Assembly: GCA_016763595.1 (NCBI GenBank)
Contig: JAESTN010000417.1
Coordinates: 1-8,150 of the forward strand
Length of the DNA stretch: 8,150 nucleotides
Direction of reading: 5' to 3'
DNA from: Flavobacteriaceae bacterium
Lineage (GTDB): Bacteria; Bacteroidota; Bacteroidia; Flavobacteriales; Flavobacteriaceae
This document shows, one piece after another, positions 1 through 5,212 of this stretch. Below the pieces are notes generated by a model. That model was not told where the DNA came from and did no database searches. It was given only the letters and a program-made list of their open reading frames with translations. Position numbers and translations under genes: made by a program. Within the stretch, counting starts at the first letter, position 1; each line of letters opens with the position of its first letter.

Positions 1-1
1 A

Positions 2-316
2 AATACATCTCTTAGAAAAGAAATTGTAGATGCTTTTATTGAAAAAAATAAAGAGCGTTCTATTTATGTTGATGAATTGGCGAGCTTACTAAATTTATCA
101 ACAGCATATTTCAAAACATGGTTTAAAGAGAATGTAGGGATTTCTCCCAAAAACTATATTAATAGGAAAAAAATTGCGCAAGCGAAAATAGATTTAAAGC
201 AAATAAAGAATGTTACTCATGTAGCCTATAATTTAGGCTTTGGTTCTTCACAGTACTTTGCAACTATTTTTAAGAAATACACAGGAATGTCTCCGAGTAG
301 GTATATAAAAAGTTAA
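2..316 (+). CDS. AraC-family transcriptional regulator, C-terminal DNA-binding domain (5' end outside window)
   Basis: The reading frame is open from base 2, so the gene starts upstream of the window; 104 C-terminal residues are visible. They form an AraC/XylS-type domain with two helix-turn-helix units. The first is around VDELASLLNLSTAYFKTWFK, followed by GISPKNYI and the linker helix KKIAQAKIDL. The second, THVAYNLGFGSSQYFATIFK followed by GMSPSRYI, fits the family signature (xIAxxxGFxSxxYFxxxFKxxxGxSPxxYR) closely. This part binds DNA; the sensor or dimerisation domain that would reveal the signal is missing. A TTG at 77 could be read as a start, but coding continues upstream through conserved domain sequence, so it is not one. 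The gene ends tail to tail with oxyR, sharing TTAA at 313-316. The family is sure, the target genes unknown. Confidence 0.93.
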   Translation, partial: NTSLRKEIVDAFIEKNKERSIYVDELASLLNLSTAYFKTWFKENVGISPKNYINRKKIAQAKIDLKQIKNVTHVAYNLGFGSSQYFATIFKKYTGMSPSRYIKS

Positions 317-1254
317 TTTTTTTTCAACGGACTAATAATTTTTACATCGCTAAAGGAAATTGCCCCTCTAACAACGCCATCAATTGTGCTCTTTAAAGCT
401 TCAATCAATTGCATTTTTAATTGAGATTTATGAAATAGTAAACTCACTTCTCTTGCAGGTGGAGGTGTTTCAAACTCTCTTAAAAATAGTTTGTCTTTAT
501 CATTTAAGTCTAAGGTTTGTAAATATGGAATTAATGTCATGCCTAGGCCTTCTTTAGATAGTTTTATTAAGGTGTCGAAACTGCCACTTTGTAGTTGAAA
601 ACTTCTACTAGAATCACTTCGGTAGCTTCTGCATAAATTGAGTACACTGTCTTTAAAACAATGTCCATCTTCTAATAATAAGATGTCATCAACCTCTAAT
701 TCATCAATACGTATTTTTTTATGATCAAAAAGGCGATGTCCTTGTGGAATTAAGCCTACAAAAGGTTCGTAGTATAATGGACGTTCTTTAATGGCTTCAT
801 TTTCTAATGGAGTAGCAGCAATTGCAGCATCAATATGTCCGTCTGTTAATTTTCGAATAATTTCTTCAGTAGTTAGTTCTTCAATAATTAACTTCACTTT
901 TGGATATTTCTTTGTGAAGTTTAATAAAAACATCGGCAATAAAGTAGGCATAATTGTAGGGATTATTCCTAGCTTAAATTCACCACCTATATAGCCTTTT
1001 TGTTGGTGTACAATATCTGTAATTCGATTACTTTCATCAATAATAATTTTGGCCTGTTCAACTATTTTCTTTCCTATCTCTGTTAATTCAATGGGCTTAG
1101 TAGATCGATTAAATATCTTGGCACTTAATTCGTCTTCTAATTTCTGTATTTGCATGCTTAAAGTAGGTTGTGTAACAAAACTATGTTCTGCTGCCACAGT
1201 AAAGTTTTGGTATTCTGCTACCGAAAGCACATATTTTAATTGTGTGATTGTCAT
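313..1254 (-). CDS. oxyR: OxyR, LysR-type hydrogen-peroxide-sensing transcriptional regulator
   Basis: This 313-residue protein has the full LysR layout: an N-terminal winged helix-turn-helix (about 1-60, with FTVAAEHSFVTQPTLSMQIQ as the recognition region), a linker helix (about 60-88) and a two-lobed sensor domain (about 91-300). It is OxyR rather than a generic LysR protein because the sensor holds EDGHCFKD and a second cysteine nine residues on. These cysteines fall at 199 and 208, the same numbers as the disulfide-forming pair of E. coli OxyR. Thr100 and Asp202, linked to peroxide chemistry in that family, are also present. Oxidation to the disulfide is expected to switch the regulator to activate antioxidant genes. 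It is divergent from dps across 105 bases that carry a LysR-type inverted repeat, so it probably controls dps and itself. The ATG at 1254 gives the standard MTITQLKYV start. Confidence 0.95.
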   Translation of the reverse strand: MTITQLKYVLSVAEYQNFTVAAEHSFVTQPTLSMQIQKLEDELSAKIFNRSTKPIELTEIGKKIVEQAKIIIDESNRITDIVHQQKGYIGGEFKLGIIPTIMPTLLPMFLLNFTKKYPKVKLIIEELTTEEIIRKLTDGHIDAAIAATPLENEAIKERPLYYEPFVGLIPQGHRLFDHKKIRIDELEVDDILLLEDGHCFKDSVLNLCRSYRSDSSRSFQLQSGSFDTLIKLSKEGLGMTLIPYLQTLDLNDKDKLFLREFETPPPAREVSLLFHKSQLKMQLIEALKSTIDGVVRGAISFSDVKIISPLKKN

Positions 1255-1256
1255 TG

Positions 1257-1292
1257 TATCAATATTTTTGATAAAGATATTAAAACTATCAA
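1257..1292. repeat. Three TATCAA/TTGATA half-sites in the oxyR leader/promoter
   Basis: TATCAA (1257-1262), TTGATA (1268-1273) and TATCAA (1287-1292) form two perfect 6-bp inverted pairs that share the middle copy, with spacers of 5 and 13 bases. They begin two bases before the oxyR start codon and overlap the left arm of the larger inverted repeat at 1282-1308. A TATCTTTA element on the minus strand (1272-1279) resembles a TAnnTTTG -7 box with one mismatch, so these half-sites would sit on the oxyR promoter. Autoregulation is an inference. In DNA this AT-rich, some 6-bp repeats arise by chance. Confidence 0.3.
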
Positions 1293-1308
1293 TTATGTTT
1301 ATAGTTTT
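1282..1308. promoter_or_regulatory. Candidate OxyR operator between oxyR and dps
   Basis: AAAACTAT (1282-1289) and ATAGTTTT (1301-1308) are perfect 8-bp inverted arms separated by 11 bases. The inner T and A give the T-N11-A geometry of LysR-type binding sites, and CTAT/ATAG are the half-site words of the E. coli OxyR consensus, though in opposite order (there ATAG-N7-CTAT). The right arm lies about where the -33 element of the dps promoter should be, and no good TTTG is present there, as expected for an activator-dependent promoter. The site is seen directly; binding by OxyR is inferred. Confidence 0.55.
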
Positions 1309-1325
1309 TTAAAGAAATGTTGAAG

Positions 1326-1333
1326 TAAATTTG
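1326..1333 (+). promoter_or_regulatory. -7 promoter element of dps (TAAATTTG)
   Basis: TAAATTTG matches the Bacteroidota -7 consensus TAnnTTTG at every fixed position. Transcription would start near 1340, leaving a leader of about 20 A-rich bases before the dps ATG at 1360. No TTTG occurs at the -33 spacing; the right arm of the inverted repeat at 1301-1308 occupies that region instead. Confidence 0.5.
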
Positions 1334-1359
1334 TTGTAGATAAGAAAAAATATAGAAAA

Positions 1360-1830
1360 ATGAATACAACAATATTAGGATTGGACAAAAACAAAACAGA
1401 AGAACTTGCTAGTGAATTAAACATTTTATTAGCAAATTTTCAAGTACATTACCAGAATTTAAGAGGTTTACATTGGAATATTAAAGGGAATAATTTCTTT
1501 GAATTGCATGTGAAGTTTGAAGAATTATATACAGATGCTCAAGAGAAAGTAGATTTAATTGCCGAACGTGTATTGACACTCCAAGGACAGCCGATTCATA
1601 CATTTGAAGATTATATAAAAACAGCGTCGGTAACTGTGGCTAAAAATGTTACAAATGATGTAGAAGCTGTAAAGGTGATCGTTTCTTCTTTGTCTGCGTT
1701 AATAACAATTGAAAGAGCATTGTTGAATTTATCTGATGAAGCAAATGATGAAGGAACCAACTCAATGATGAGTGATTTTATTTCACAGCAAGAAAAAACA
1801 ATATGGATGATGAATGCTTGGTTGGGGTAA
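1360..1830 (+). CDS. dps: Dps-type miniferritin (DNA protection during starvation protein)
   Basis: Dps proteins assemble into 12-subunit shells that oxidise Fe(II) with hydrogen peroxide and store the iron, protecting the cell from Fenton chemistry. All five ligands of the inter-subunit ferroxidase site are visible: His38 in GLHWNIKG, His50 and Glu54 in ELHVKFEE, and Asp65 and Glu69 in VDLIAER. Trp39 beside the first histidine is also kept. At 156 residues it has normal family length and ends in the typical EKTIWMMNAWL helix. The N terminus is short and lacks the lysine-rich tail that E. coli Dps uses to bind DNA, so iron and peroxide detoxification is a safer role than DNA packing. It is divergent from oxyR, a pairing that fits peroxide induction, and ends before a strong hairpin. 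The leader has no Shine-Dalgarno sequence, as is usual in this phylum. Confidence 0.96.
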   Translation: MNTTILGLDKNKTEELASELNILLANFQVHYQNLRGLHWNIKGNNFFELHVKFEELYTDAQEKVDLIAERVLTLQGQPIHTFEDYIKTASVTVAKNVTNDVEAVKVIVSSLSALITIERALLNLSDEANDEGTNSMMSDFISQQEKTIWMMNAWLG

Positions 1831-1840
1831 TAAATAATAG

Positions 1841-1879
1841 AAATACAAAAGGAGCAACTTAGTTGCTCCTTTTGTATTT
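1841..1879. terminator. Perfect bidirectional hairpin terminator between dps and plsC-like gene
   Basis: Arms at 1841-1859 and 1861-1879 are perfectly complementary over 19 bases. The GC-rich core (GGAGCAAC/GTTGCTCC) is flanked by AAAA on one side and TTTT on the other, giving a T-tract after the core on both strands. It begins 10 bases after the dps stop codon, and its last two bases are the first two (1878-1879) of the TTA that reads as the TAA stop of the convergent acyltransferase gene. This is the arrangement of a two-way intrinsic terminator. Confidence 0.88.
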
Positions 1880-2684
1880 AACTCCAAAACTCTCTCTTCT
1901 TATTCAATTCTTCTTCCTGTTTTGCGTATTCTGCAGGTGTTAGTACTTTTAAGAAAGATTTATGCTGCTCAATTGAAAACTCAATCTTTTTAACGATATC
2001 AGCTATATCTTCATTTTCATAGTCAATATCTAATGGCTCTTTAATTACCATAGATTGCAATACATTTCGTTTTTTTATAATCAATCCTTTTTTATCAAAT
2101 GAACGTCTAAATCCATCAATAACAATAGGAATTACAATAGGTTTGTGCTTTTTTATAATATGTGCTGTACCTCTTCTGATAGGTTTAAATGGAGTTGTTG
2201 TTCCTTGAGGAAATGTAATAACCCAGCCATCATTTAAGGCTTTACCAATATTAGAAACGTCAGACATTTTTACTTGTCTGTTTACATTTTTACCTTCGTT
2301 ACGCCAAGTTCTATCAATAGAAACAGAACCTGCATACGCAAATATCTTTGGCAATAATCCATCTCTCATGGTTTCTCCAGCCGCAACAAAGTAAATGTTC
2401 AGTTTTGGATTCCAGATGTATCCTATATTCTTAATATTGTCAACTCTTCCTTTTAACGAGGCGTTGAATACATGAAACATGGCGGCAACATCAGCAAAAT
2501 AAGTCTGATGATTCGAGATAAATAAGACATTTCTATCAGGCAGATTTCTGATAATTTCTGAACCTTCAATTTGTAGATCATTAAAACGTCTATATCGACC
2601 ATGTGAAATCACTCCGAAAATTCGGATCATCCATTTTTTTACATACAAAATATGTCCAAAAGGATTTCTCTTGAATAAAGGCAT
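1878..2684 (-). CDS. PlsC-like 1-acyl-sn-glycerol-3-phosphate / lysophospholipid acyltransferase
   Basis: The family moves a fatty acyl chain from acyl-ACP or acyl-CoA onto a lysophospholipid at the inner membrane face. The four acyltransferase blocks appear in order: NHQTYFAD (residues 58-65, catalytic histidine His59), GSVSIDR (119-125), FPQGTTTPF (158-166) and IPIVIDGF (185-192). Two points are unusual. The catalytic His and Asp are five residues apart (H-x5-D) where most members have H-x4-D, and the third block reads PQGTTT where PEGTRS is common, so the usual glutamate is glutamine. The 268 residues are slightly more than E. coli PlsC, with a charged C-terminal tail from about 225. The gene is last of a leftward operon, 64 bases after the Nudix gene, and its stop overlaps the terminator hairpin. 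It could act on lysophosphatidic acid or on another lysolipid or aminolipid; the substrate cannot be fixed from sequence. Confidence 0.87.
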   Translation of the reverse strand: MPLFKRNPFGHILYVKKWMIRIFGVISHGRYRRFNDLQIEGSEIIRNLPDRNVLFISNHQTYFADVAAMFHVFNASLKGRVDNIKNIGYIWNPKLNIYFVAAGETMRDGLLPKIFAYAGSVSIDRTWRNEGKNVNRQVKMSDVSNIGKALNDGWVITFPQGTTTPFKPIRRGTAHIIKKHKPIVIPIVIDGFRRSFDKKGLIIKKRNVLQSMVIKEPLDIDYENEDIADIVKKIEFSIEQHKSFLKVLTPAEYAKQEEELNKKREFWS

Positions 2685-2720
2685 TAATAATTGGTTTAGT
2701 AGTTCGTAGTTAGTTGCTTG

Positions 2721-2728
2721 CTAAAATA
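2721..2728 (-). promoter_or_regulatory. Possible internal -7 element ahead of the acyltransferase gene
   Basis: On the minus strand this reads TATTTTAG, one mismatch from TAnnTTTG. It lies in the 64-base gap between the Nudix gene and the acyltransferase and would give a leader of roughly 30 bases. No -33 TTTG is evident, so any independent transcription of the last gene would be weak. Confidence 0.22.
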
Positions 2729-2748
2729 CAAAAGAATCCTGTAAAAGA

Positions 2749-3375
2749 CTATTTTAATAATTCTTTAATTTCATTCAAAATCATAGCAGTTGCGCCCCAT
2801 ACAATGTAATTGTTTAGTTTAAAGCAAGGTACATCAACTTTATTTGCGTAAGAAGTAGTAATGTTTATTGAAGAAATATTAGTATCATCTAATAAATCCG
2901 CTAATTTTACATCAAAAGTGTGATCTACTTCGTGATTAATCCTTAAAAGAGGTTTTTGTTCTGAATATGCTAAAAAAGGAGTCGCTAGAAAATTACTTGG
3001 CGGAATGTACACATCTGTAATTTCTCTAACAATTGTTATAAGTTCTTGCTTGATACCCACTTCTTCAAAAGTTTCTCTTAGGGCAGTTTGTGCTAAGTTC
3101 TTGTCAGAAGCTTCGATTTTTCCACCTGGAAAACTAATTTGAGCAGAGTGGGTTCCGTTATATCTTGCTCTCTGAGTTAATAAAAAACAAGTTTCATTAT
3201 TTTCATTAGGATAAAACAAGGCTAAAACAGCAGCCTTTTTTGGGTTGCTAGCTGTAATTTTTTCAGCACTATACTTTAAACGCATTTTTGGAGCCAATCT
3301 AAATTGTGAATCCAAACCACCTAGTTTATTCTCTTTTAAAGAGTGTAAATTATTAATGAAGTAATTAGAATCCAT
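2749..3375 (-). CDS. Nudix hydrolase, CoA-pyrophosphatase type (NudL/YeaB-like)
   Basis: Members of this Nudix subgroup cleave the pyrophosphate bond of coenzyme A and its derivatives. The Nudix box is clear: SFPGGKIEASD (81-91) and, at normal spacing, RETFEEVGI (100-108), whose glutamates bind the divalent metal. Just upstream, LLTQRARYNGTHSAQISFPGG (65-85) has the exact length and layout of the CoA-type signature (LLTxR[SA]-x3-R-x3-G-x3-FPGG). Within it, however, the second Arg is Gly and the internal Gly is Ala. The late block VWGATAMIL (192-200) is also typical, and 208 residues is normal length. It sits only two bases downstream of the DUF6787-like gene, so the two are co-transcribed and perhaps translationally coupled. 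The neighbouring acyltransferase fits a CoA or acyl-CoA role, but the signature changes leave substrate choice open. Confidence 0.88.
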   Translation of the reverse strand: MDSNYFINNLHSLKENKLGGLDSQFRLAPKMRLKYSAEKITASNPKKAAVLALFYPNENNETCFLLTQRARYNGTHSAQISFPGGKIEASDKNLAQTALRETFEEVGIKQELITIVREITDVYIPPSNFLATPFLAYSEQKPLLRINHEVDHTFDVKLADLLDDTNISSINITTSYANKVDVPCFKLNNYIVWGATAMILNEIKELLK

Positions 3376-3377
3376 AA

Positions 3378-3692
3378 TTAATTGTTTTCTTCTTTGAAAA
3401 AACGCTTGAAACCAATTCGTTTTAACATCTTCTTTTCAAAATTCCAGAAAAAGTCAAATTGCCCAAACAACCAGCCATACATAACTATTAAAATTTGATA
3501 AAAAGGGAAAATTAATAAGATTCTTAAAGGTCTATAGATCCATGAATTTGTTGTTTCTTGAGCTAGTCCTACTAAGTTTAGAATTGGCTTCGCTATAAGT
3601 AAAGAGCTGTACCCTGTAATTGAAAACACCAATAGTATTATTGCTACTTGCCAATTAGAAGTTAATCCCCAACGTTTTTTTAATTTCTCCAT
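3378..3692 (-). CDS. Small two-helix membrane protein, DUF6787-like
   Basis: This is a 104-residue protein of unknown function. It has two hydrophobic segments (about 15-40 and 56-78) between positively charged ends (KLKKR at the N terminus, KKMLKR near 87-92), so both termini are expected in the cytoplasm. Conserved-looking aromatic stretches WIYRPLRI and GWLFGQFDFFWNFEKK match, from memory, a Bacteroidota family labelled DUF6787, sometimes misnamed prolipoprotein diacylglyceryl transferase. Its small size makes such an enzyme implausible. I chose the ATG at 3692 (MEKLKKRWG). An in-frame ATG at 3722 would add ten residues, but a TAnnTTTG promoter element at 3709-3716 would start transcription downstream of it. 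It is the first gene of the operon with the Nudix and acyltransferase genes. Confidence 0.8.
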   Translation of the reverse strand: MEKLKKRWGLTSNWQVAIILLVFSITGYSSLLIAKPILNLVGLAQETTNSWIYRPLRILLIFPFYQILIVMYGWLFGQFDFFWNFEKKMLKRIGFKRFFKEENN

Positions 3693-3708
3693 TTTTATAA
3701 ATAAGTTG

Positions 3709-3716
3709 CAAAAATA
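3709..3716 (-). promoter_or_regulatory. -7 promoter element of the DUF6787-Nudix-acyltransferase operon
   Basis: The minus strand reads TATTTTTG, a complete match to TAnnTTTG. Transcription would start around 3702, about ten bases before the ATG at 3692, which decides against the longer start at 3722. The -33 region is T-rich but has no exact TTTG. Confidence 0.45.
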
Positions 3717-3780
3717 CAACATGATTATAGCATAAGAAAATTTAAGTATCTAGAAATTTAAAATAACTTTAAGAAAAAGG

Positions 3781-3810
3781 TTTGTGGTTTTTGATTTTTA
3801 TTTACCTTTC
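3781..3810 (+). promoter_or_regulatory. Promoter of the glutamate/dicarboxylate symporter gene
   Basis: TTTG (3781-3784) and TACCTTTC (3803-3810) are 18 bases apart and match the Bacteroidota -33 and -7 boxes (TTTG and TAnnTTTG) with one mismatch, the final C for G. Transcription would start near 3817, some 20 bases before the ATG at 3836. The 113 bases between this gene and its divergent neighbour otherwise contain only AT-rich sequence. Confidence 0.45.
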
Positions 3811-3835
3811 AAAATTATAATTATAACATAACACA

Positions 3836-5143
3836 ATGAAAAAACTAGCACTACACTGGAAAATATTATTAGGAATGGTATTAGGGGTTGCCTTCGCTCT
3901 AATAATGACAAATTTTGATTTTGGAAAAGAATTTATTAAAGATTGGATAAAACCTTTTGGAACCATCTTTATCAATTCTCTAAAATTAATTGCAATTCCA
4001 CTTATTTTGGCAGCTTTAATTAAAGGAGTTTCTGACCTTAAAGACATTTCTAAACTCTCAAAAATGGGTGGTAGAACTATCGGTATTTATATTGTAACAA
4101 CTGTTATGGCGGTTTCTATAGGTTTGTTACTAGTAAATATTGTAAACCCTGGTAAGTCAATTTCCGAAGAAACAAGAAAAGAAATGGTAGAAAGCTACGG
4201 TGAAAGTACTACCAAATATAAAGACTCTGCAAAAGAACAGAAAGATGCAGGCCCCCTAAAAGCTCTAGTTGACTTGGTTCCTGAAAATATTTTTTCAGCT
4301 GCAACTAGCAATAGAAACATGTTACAAGTAATTTTCTTTGCGGTGTTTTTTGGAGTAGGTTTGATTTTAATTCCAGAGGAAAAAGGAACCACTGTAAAAA
4401 AATTCTTTGATGGATTTAATGAGGTCATACTAAAAATGGTAGACTTAATTATGTTGGCTGCTCCCTATGGTGTATTTGCCTTATTGGCTGCCTTAGTGGT
4501 AGAGTCGCCAAGTCTAGATTTATTTAAGGCTCTTGGTTGGTATGCCTTAACAGTTGTTGGAGGATTGATCTTGATGATTGTTATTTATAATGTTTTGGTA
4601 ATGGTTTTTACAAAAAAATCACCAAAATTCTTCATGAATGCAATTGCACCAGCTCAATTATTGGCTTTTTCTACGAGTTCTAGTGCAGCAACACTTCCAG
4701 TAACTATGGAAAGAGTAACTGAGCATATTGGAGTAGAAGAAGAAGTTGCCAGTTTTGTATTACCAATAGGGGCAACTATTAATATGGATGGAACTAGTTT
4801 ATACCAAGCGGTAGCAGCGGTATTTATTGCCCAAGCATTTGGAATGGATTTAGATTTTTCTACACAATTGGGAATTATTGCAACAGCTACTTTGGCATCT
4901 ATTGGATCTGCTGCAGTTCCTGGAGCAGGAATGGTAATGTTAGTAGGTGTATTAGGATATGCTGGAATTCCAGAAGCAGGTTTGGCTTTAATCTTTGCGG
5001 TTGATAGACCATTAGATATGTGTAGAACCGTTGTAAACGTAACTGGTGATGCTGCTGTGTCAATGTTAGTGGCAAAATCTGTAGATAAATTAGGAGAGCC
5101 TCATGTAAAAAACTGGGACGATAATTATGAAGAAGGAAAGTAA
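3836..5143 (+). CDS. Dicarboxylate/amino acid:cation symporter (SLC1/DAACS family, GltP/GltT-like)
   Basis: This 435-residue inner-membrane protein belongs to the glutamate-transporter fold, in which trimers move acidic amino acids or C4-dicarboxylates with Na+ or H+. Family landmarks are the serine-rich hairpin 1 FSTSSSAATLPVTM (278-291), NMDGT in helix 7 (316-320), hairpin 2 IGSAAVPGAGM (356-366) and helix 8 DRPLDMCRTVVNVTGD (390-405). Asp390, Asp394, Arg397, Asn401 and Asp405 coincide in number with the sodium- and substrate-binding residues of archaeal GltPh. Arg397 normally holds the side-chain carboxylate, so an acidic substrate is expected rather than a neutral one; NMDGT and the helix 8 residues favour Na+ coupling. 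The loop after helix 3 (about 104-148) is long and charged. The gene appears monocistronic, with its own promoter. Whether aspartate, glutamate or a dicarboxylate is preferred cannot be read from sequence. Confidence 0.93.
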   Translation: MKKLALHWKILLGMVLGVAFALIMTNFDFGKEFIKDWIKPFGTIFINSLKLIAIPLILAALIKGVSDLKDISKLSKMGGRTIGIYIVTTVMAVSIGLLLVNIVNPGKSISEETRKEMVESYGESTTKYKDSAKEQKDAGPLKALVDLVPENIFSAATSNRNMLQVIFFAVFFGVGLILIPEEKGTTVKKFFDGFNEVILKMVDLIMLAAPYGVFALLAALVVESPSLDLFKALGWYALTVVGGLILMIVIYNVLVMVFTKKSPKFFMNAIAPAQLLAFSTSSSAATLPVTMERVTEHIGVEEEVASFVLPIGATINMDGTSLYQAVAAVFIAQAFGMDLDFSTQLGIIATATLASIGSAAVPGAGMVMLVGVLGYAGIPEAGLALIFAVDRPLDMCRTVVNVTGDAAVSMLVAKSVDKLGEPHVKNWDDNYEEGK

Positions 5144-5212
5144 TATTTAAGATACTTGATTTACTTTAATTCATAAATGTTCAAACAAGTAAGAGAACAA
5201 TTGTTTTATTGA

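Noticed and set aside
791..1312. Two open frames on the plus strand antisense to oxyR (791-994 and 1049-1312)
   Set aside because: They lie opposite a well-supported oxyR gene, show no recognisable domain, and the second runs into the oxyR-dps control region. They are by-products of the real frame.
2690..2722. Repetitive TAGT/AGTT words in the gap before the acyltransferase gene
   Set aside because: The units are irregular and short, with no stable period; treated as low-complexity sequence.
3815..3826. 12-bp palindrome TTATAATTATAA in the symporter leader
   Set aside because: It is made only of A and T in an AT-rich leader, so it is expected by chance and is weak as an operator or terminator.
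3802..4428. Minus-strand open frames overlapping the start of the symporter (3802-4047 and 4195-4428)
   Set aside because: Both lie within the strongly supported SLC1 coding region or its promoter and encode no recognisable sequence.
5137..5167. Inverted repeat AAAGTAA/TTACTTT around the symporter stop codon as a terminator
   Set aside because: It has seven AT-rich pairs and a 17-base loop with no GC core or T-tract, too unstable to call.
5196..5205. Palindrome AACAATTGTT upstream of the sulfurtransferase
   Set aside because: It is a short AT-rich palindrome with no matching promoter boxes or second copy.
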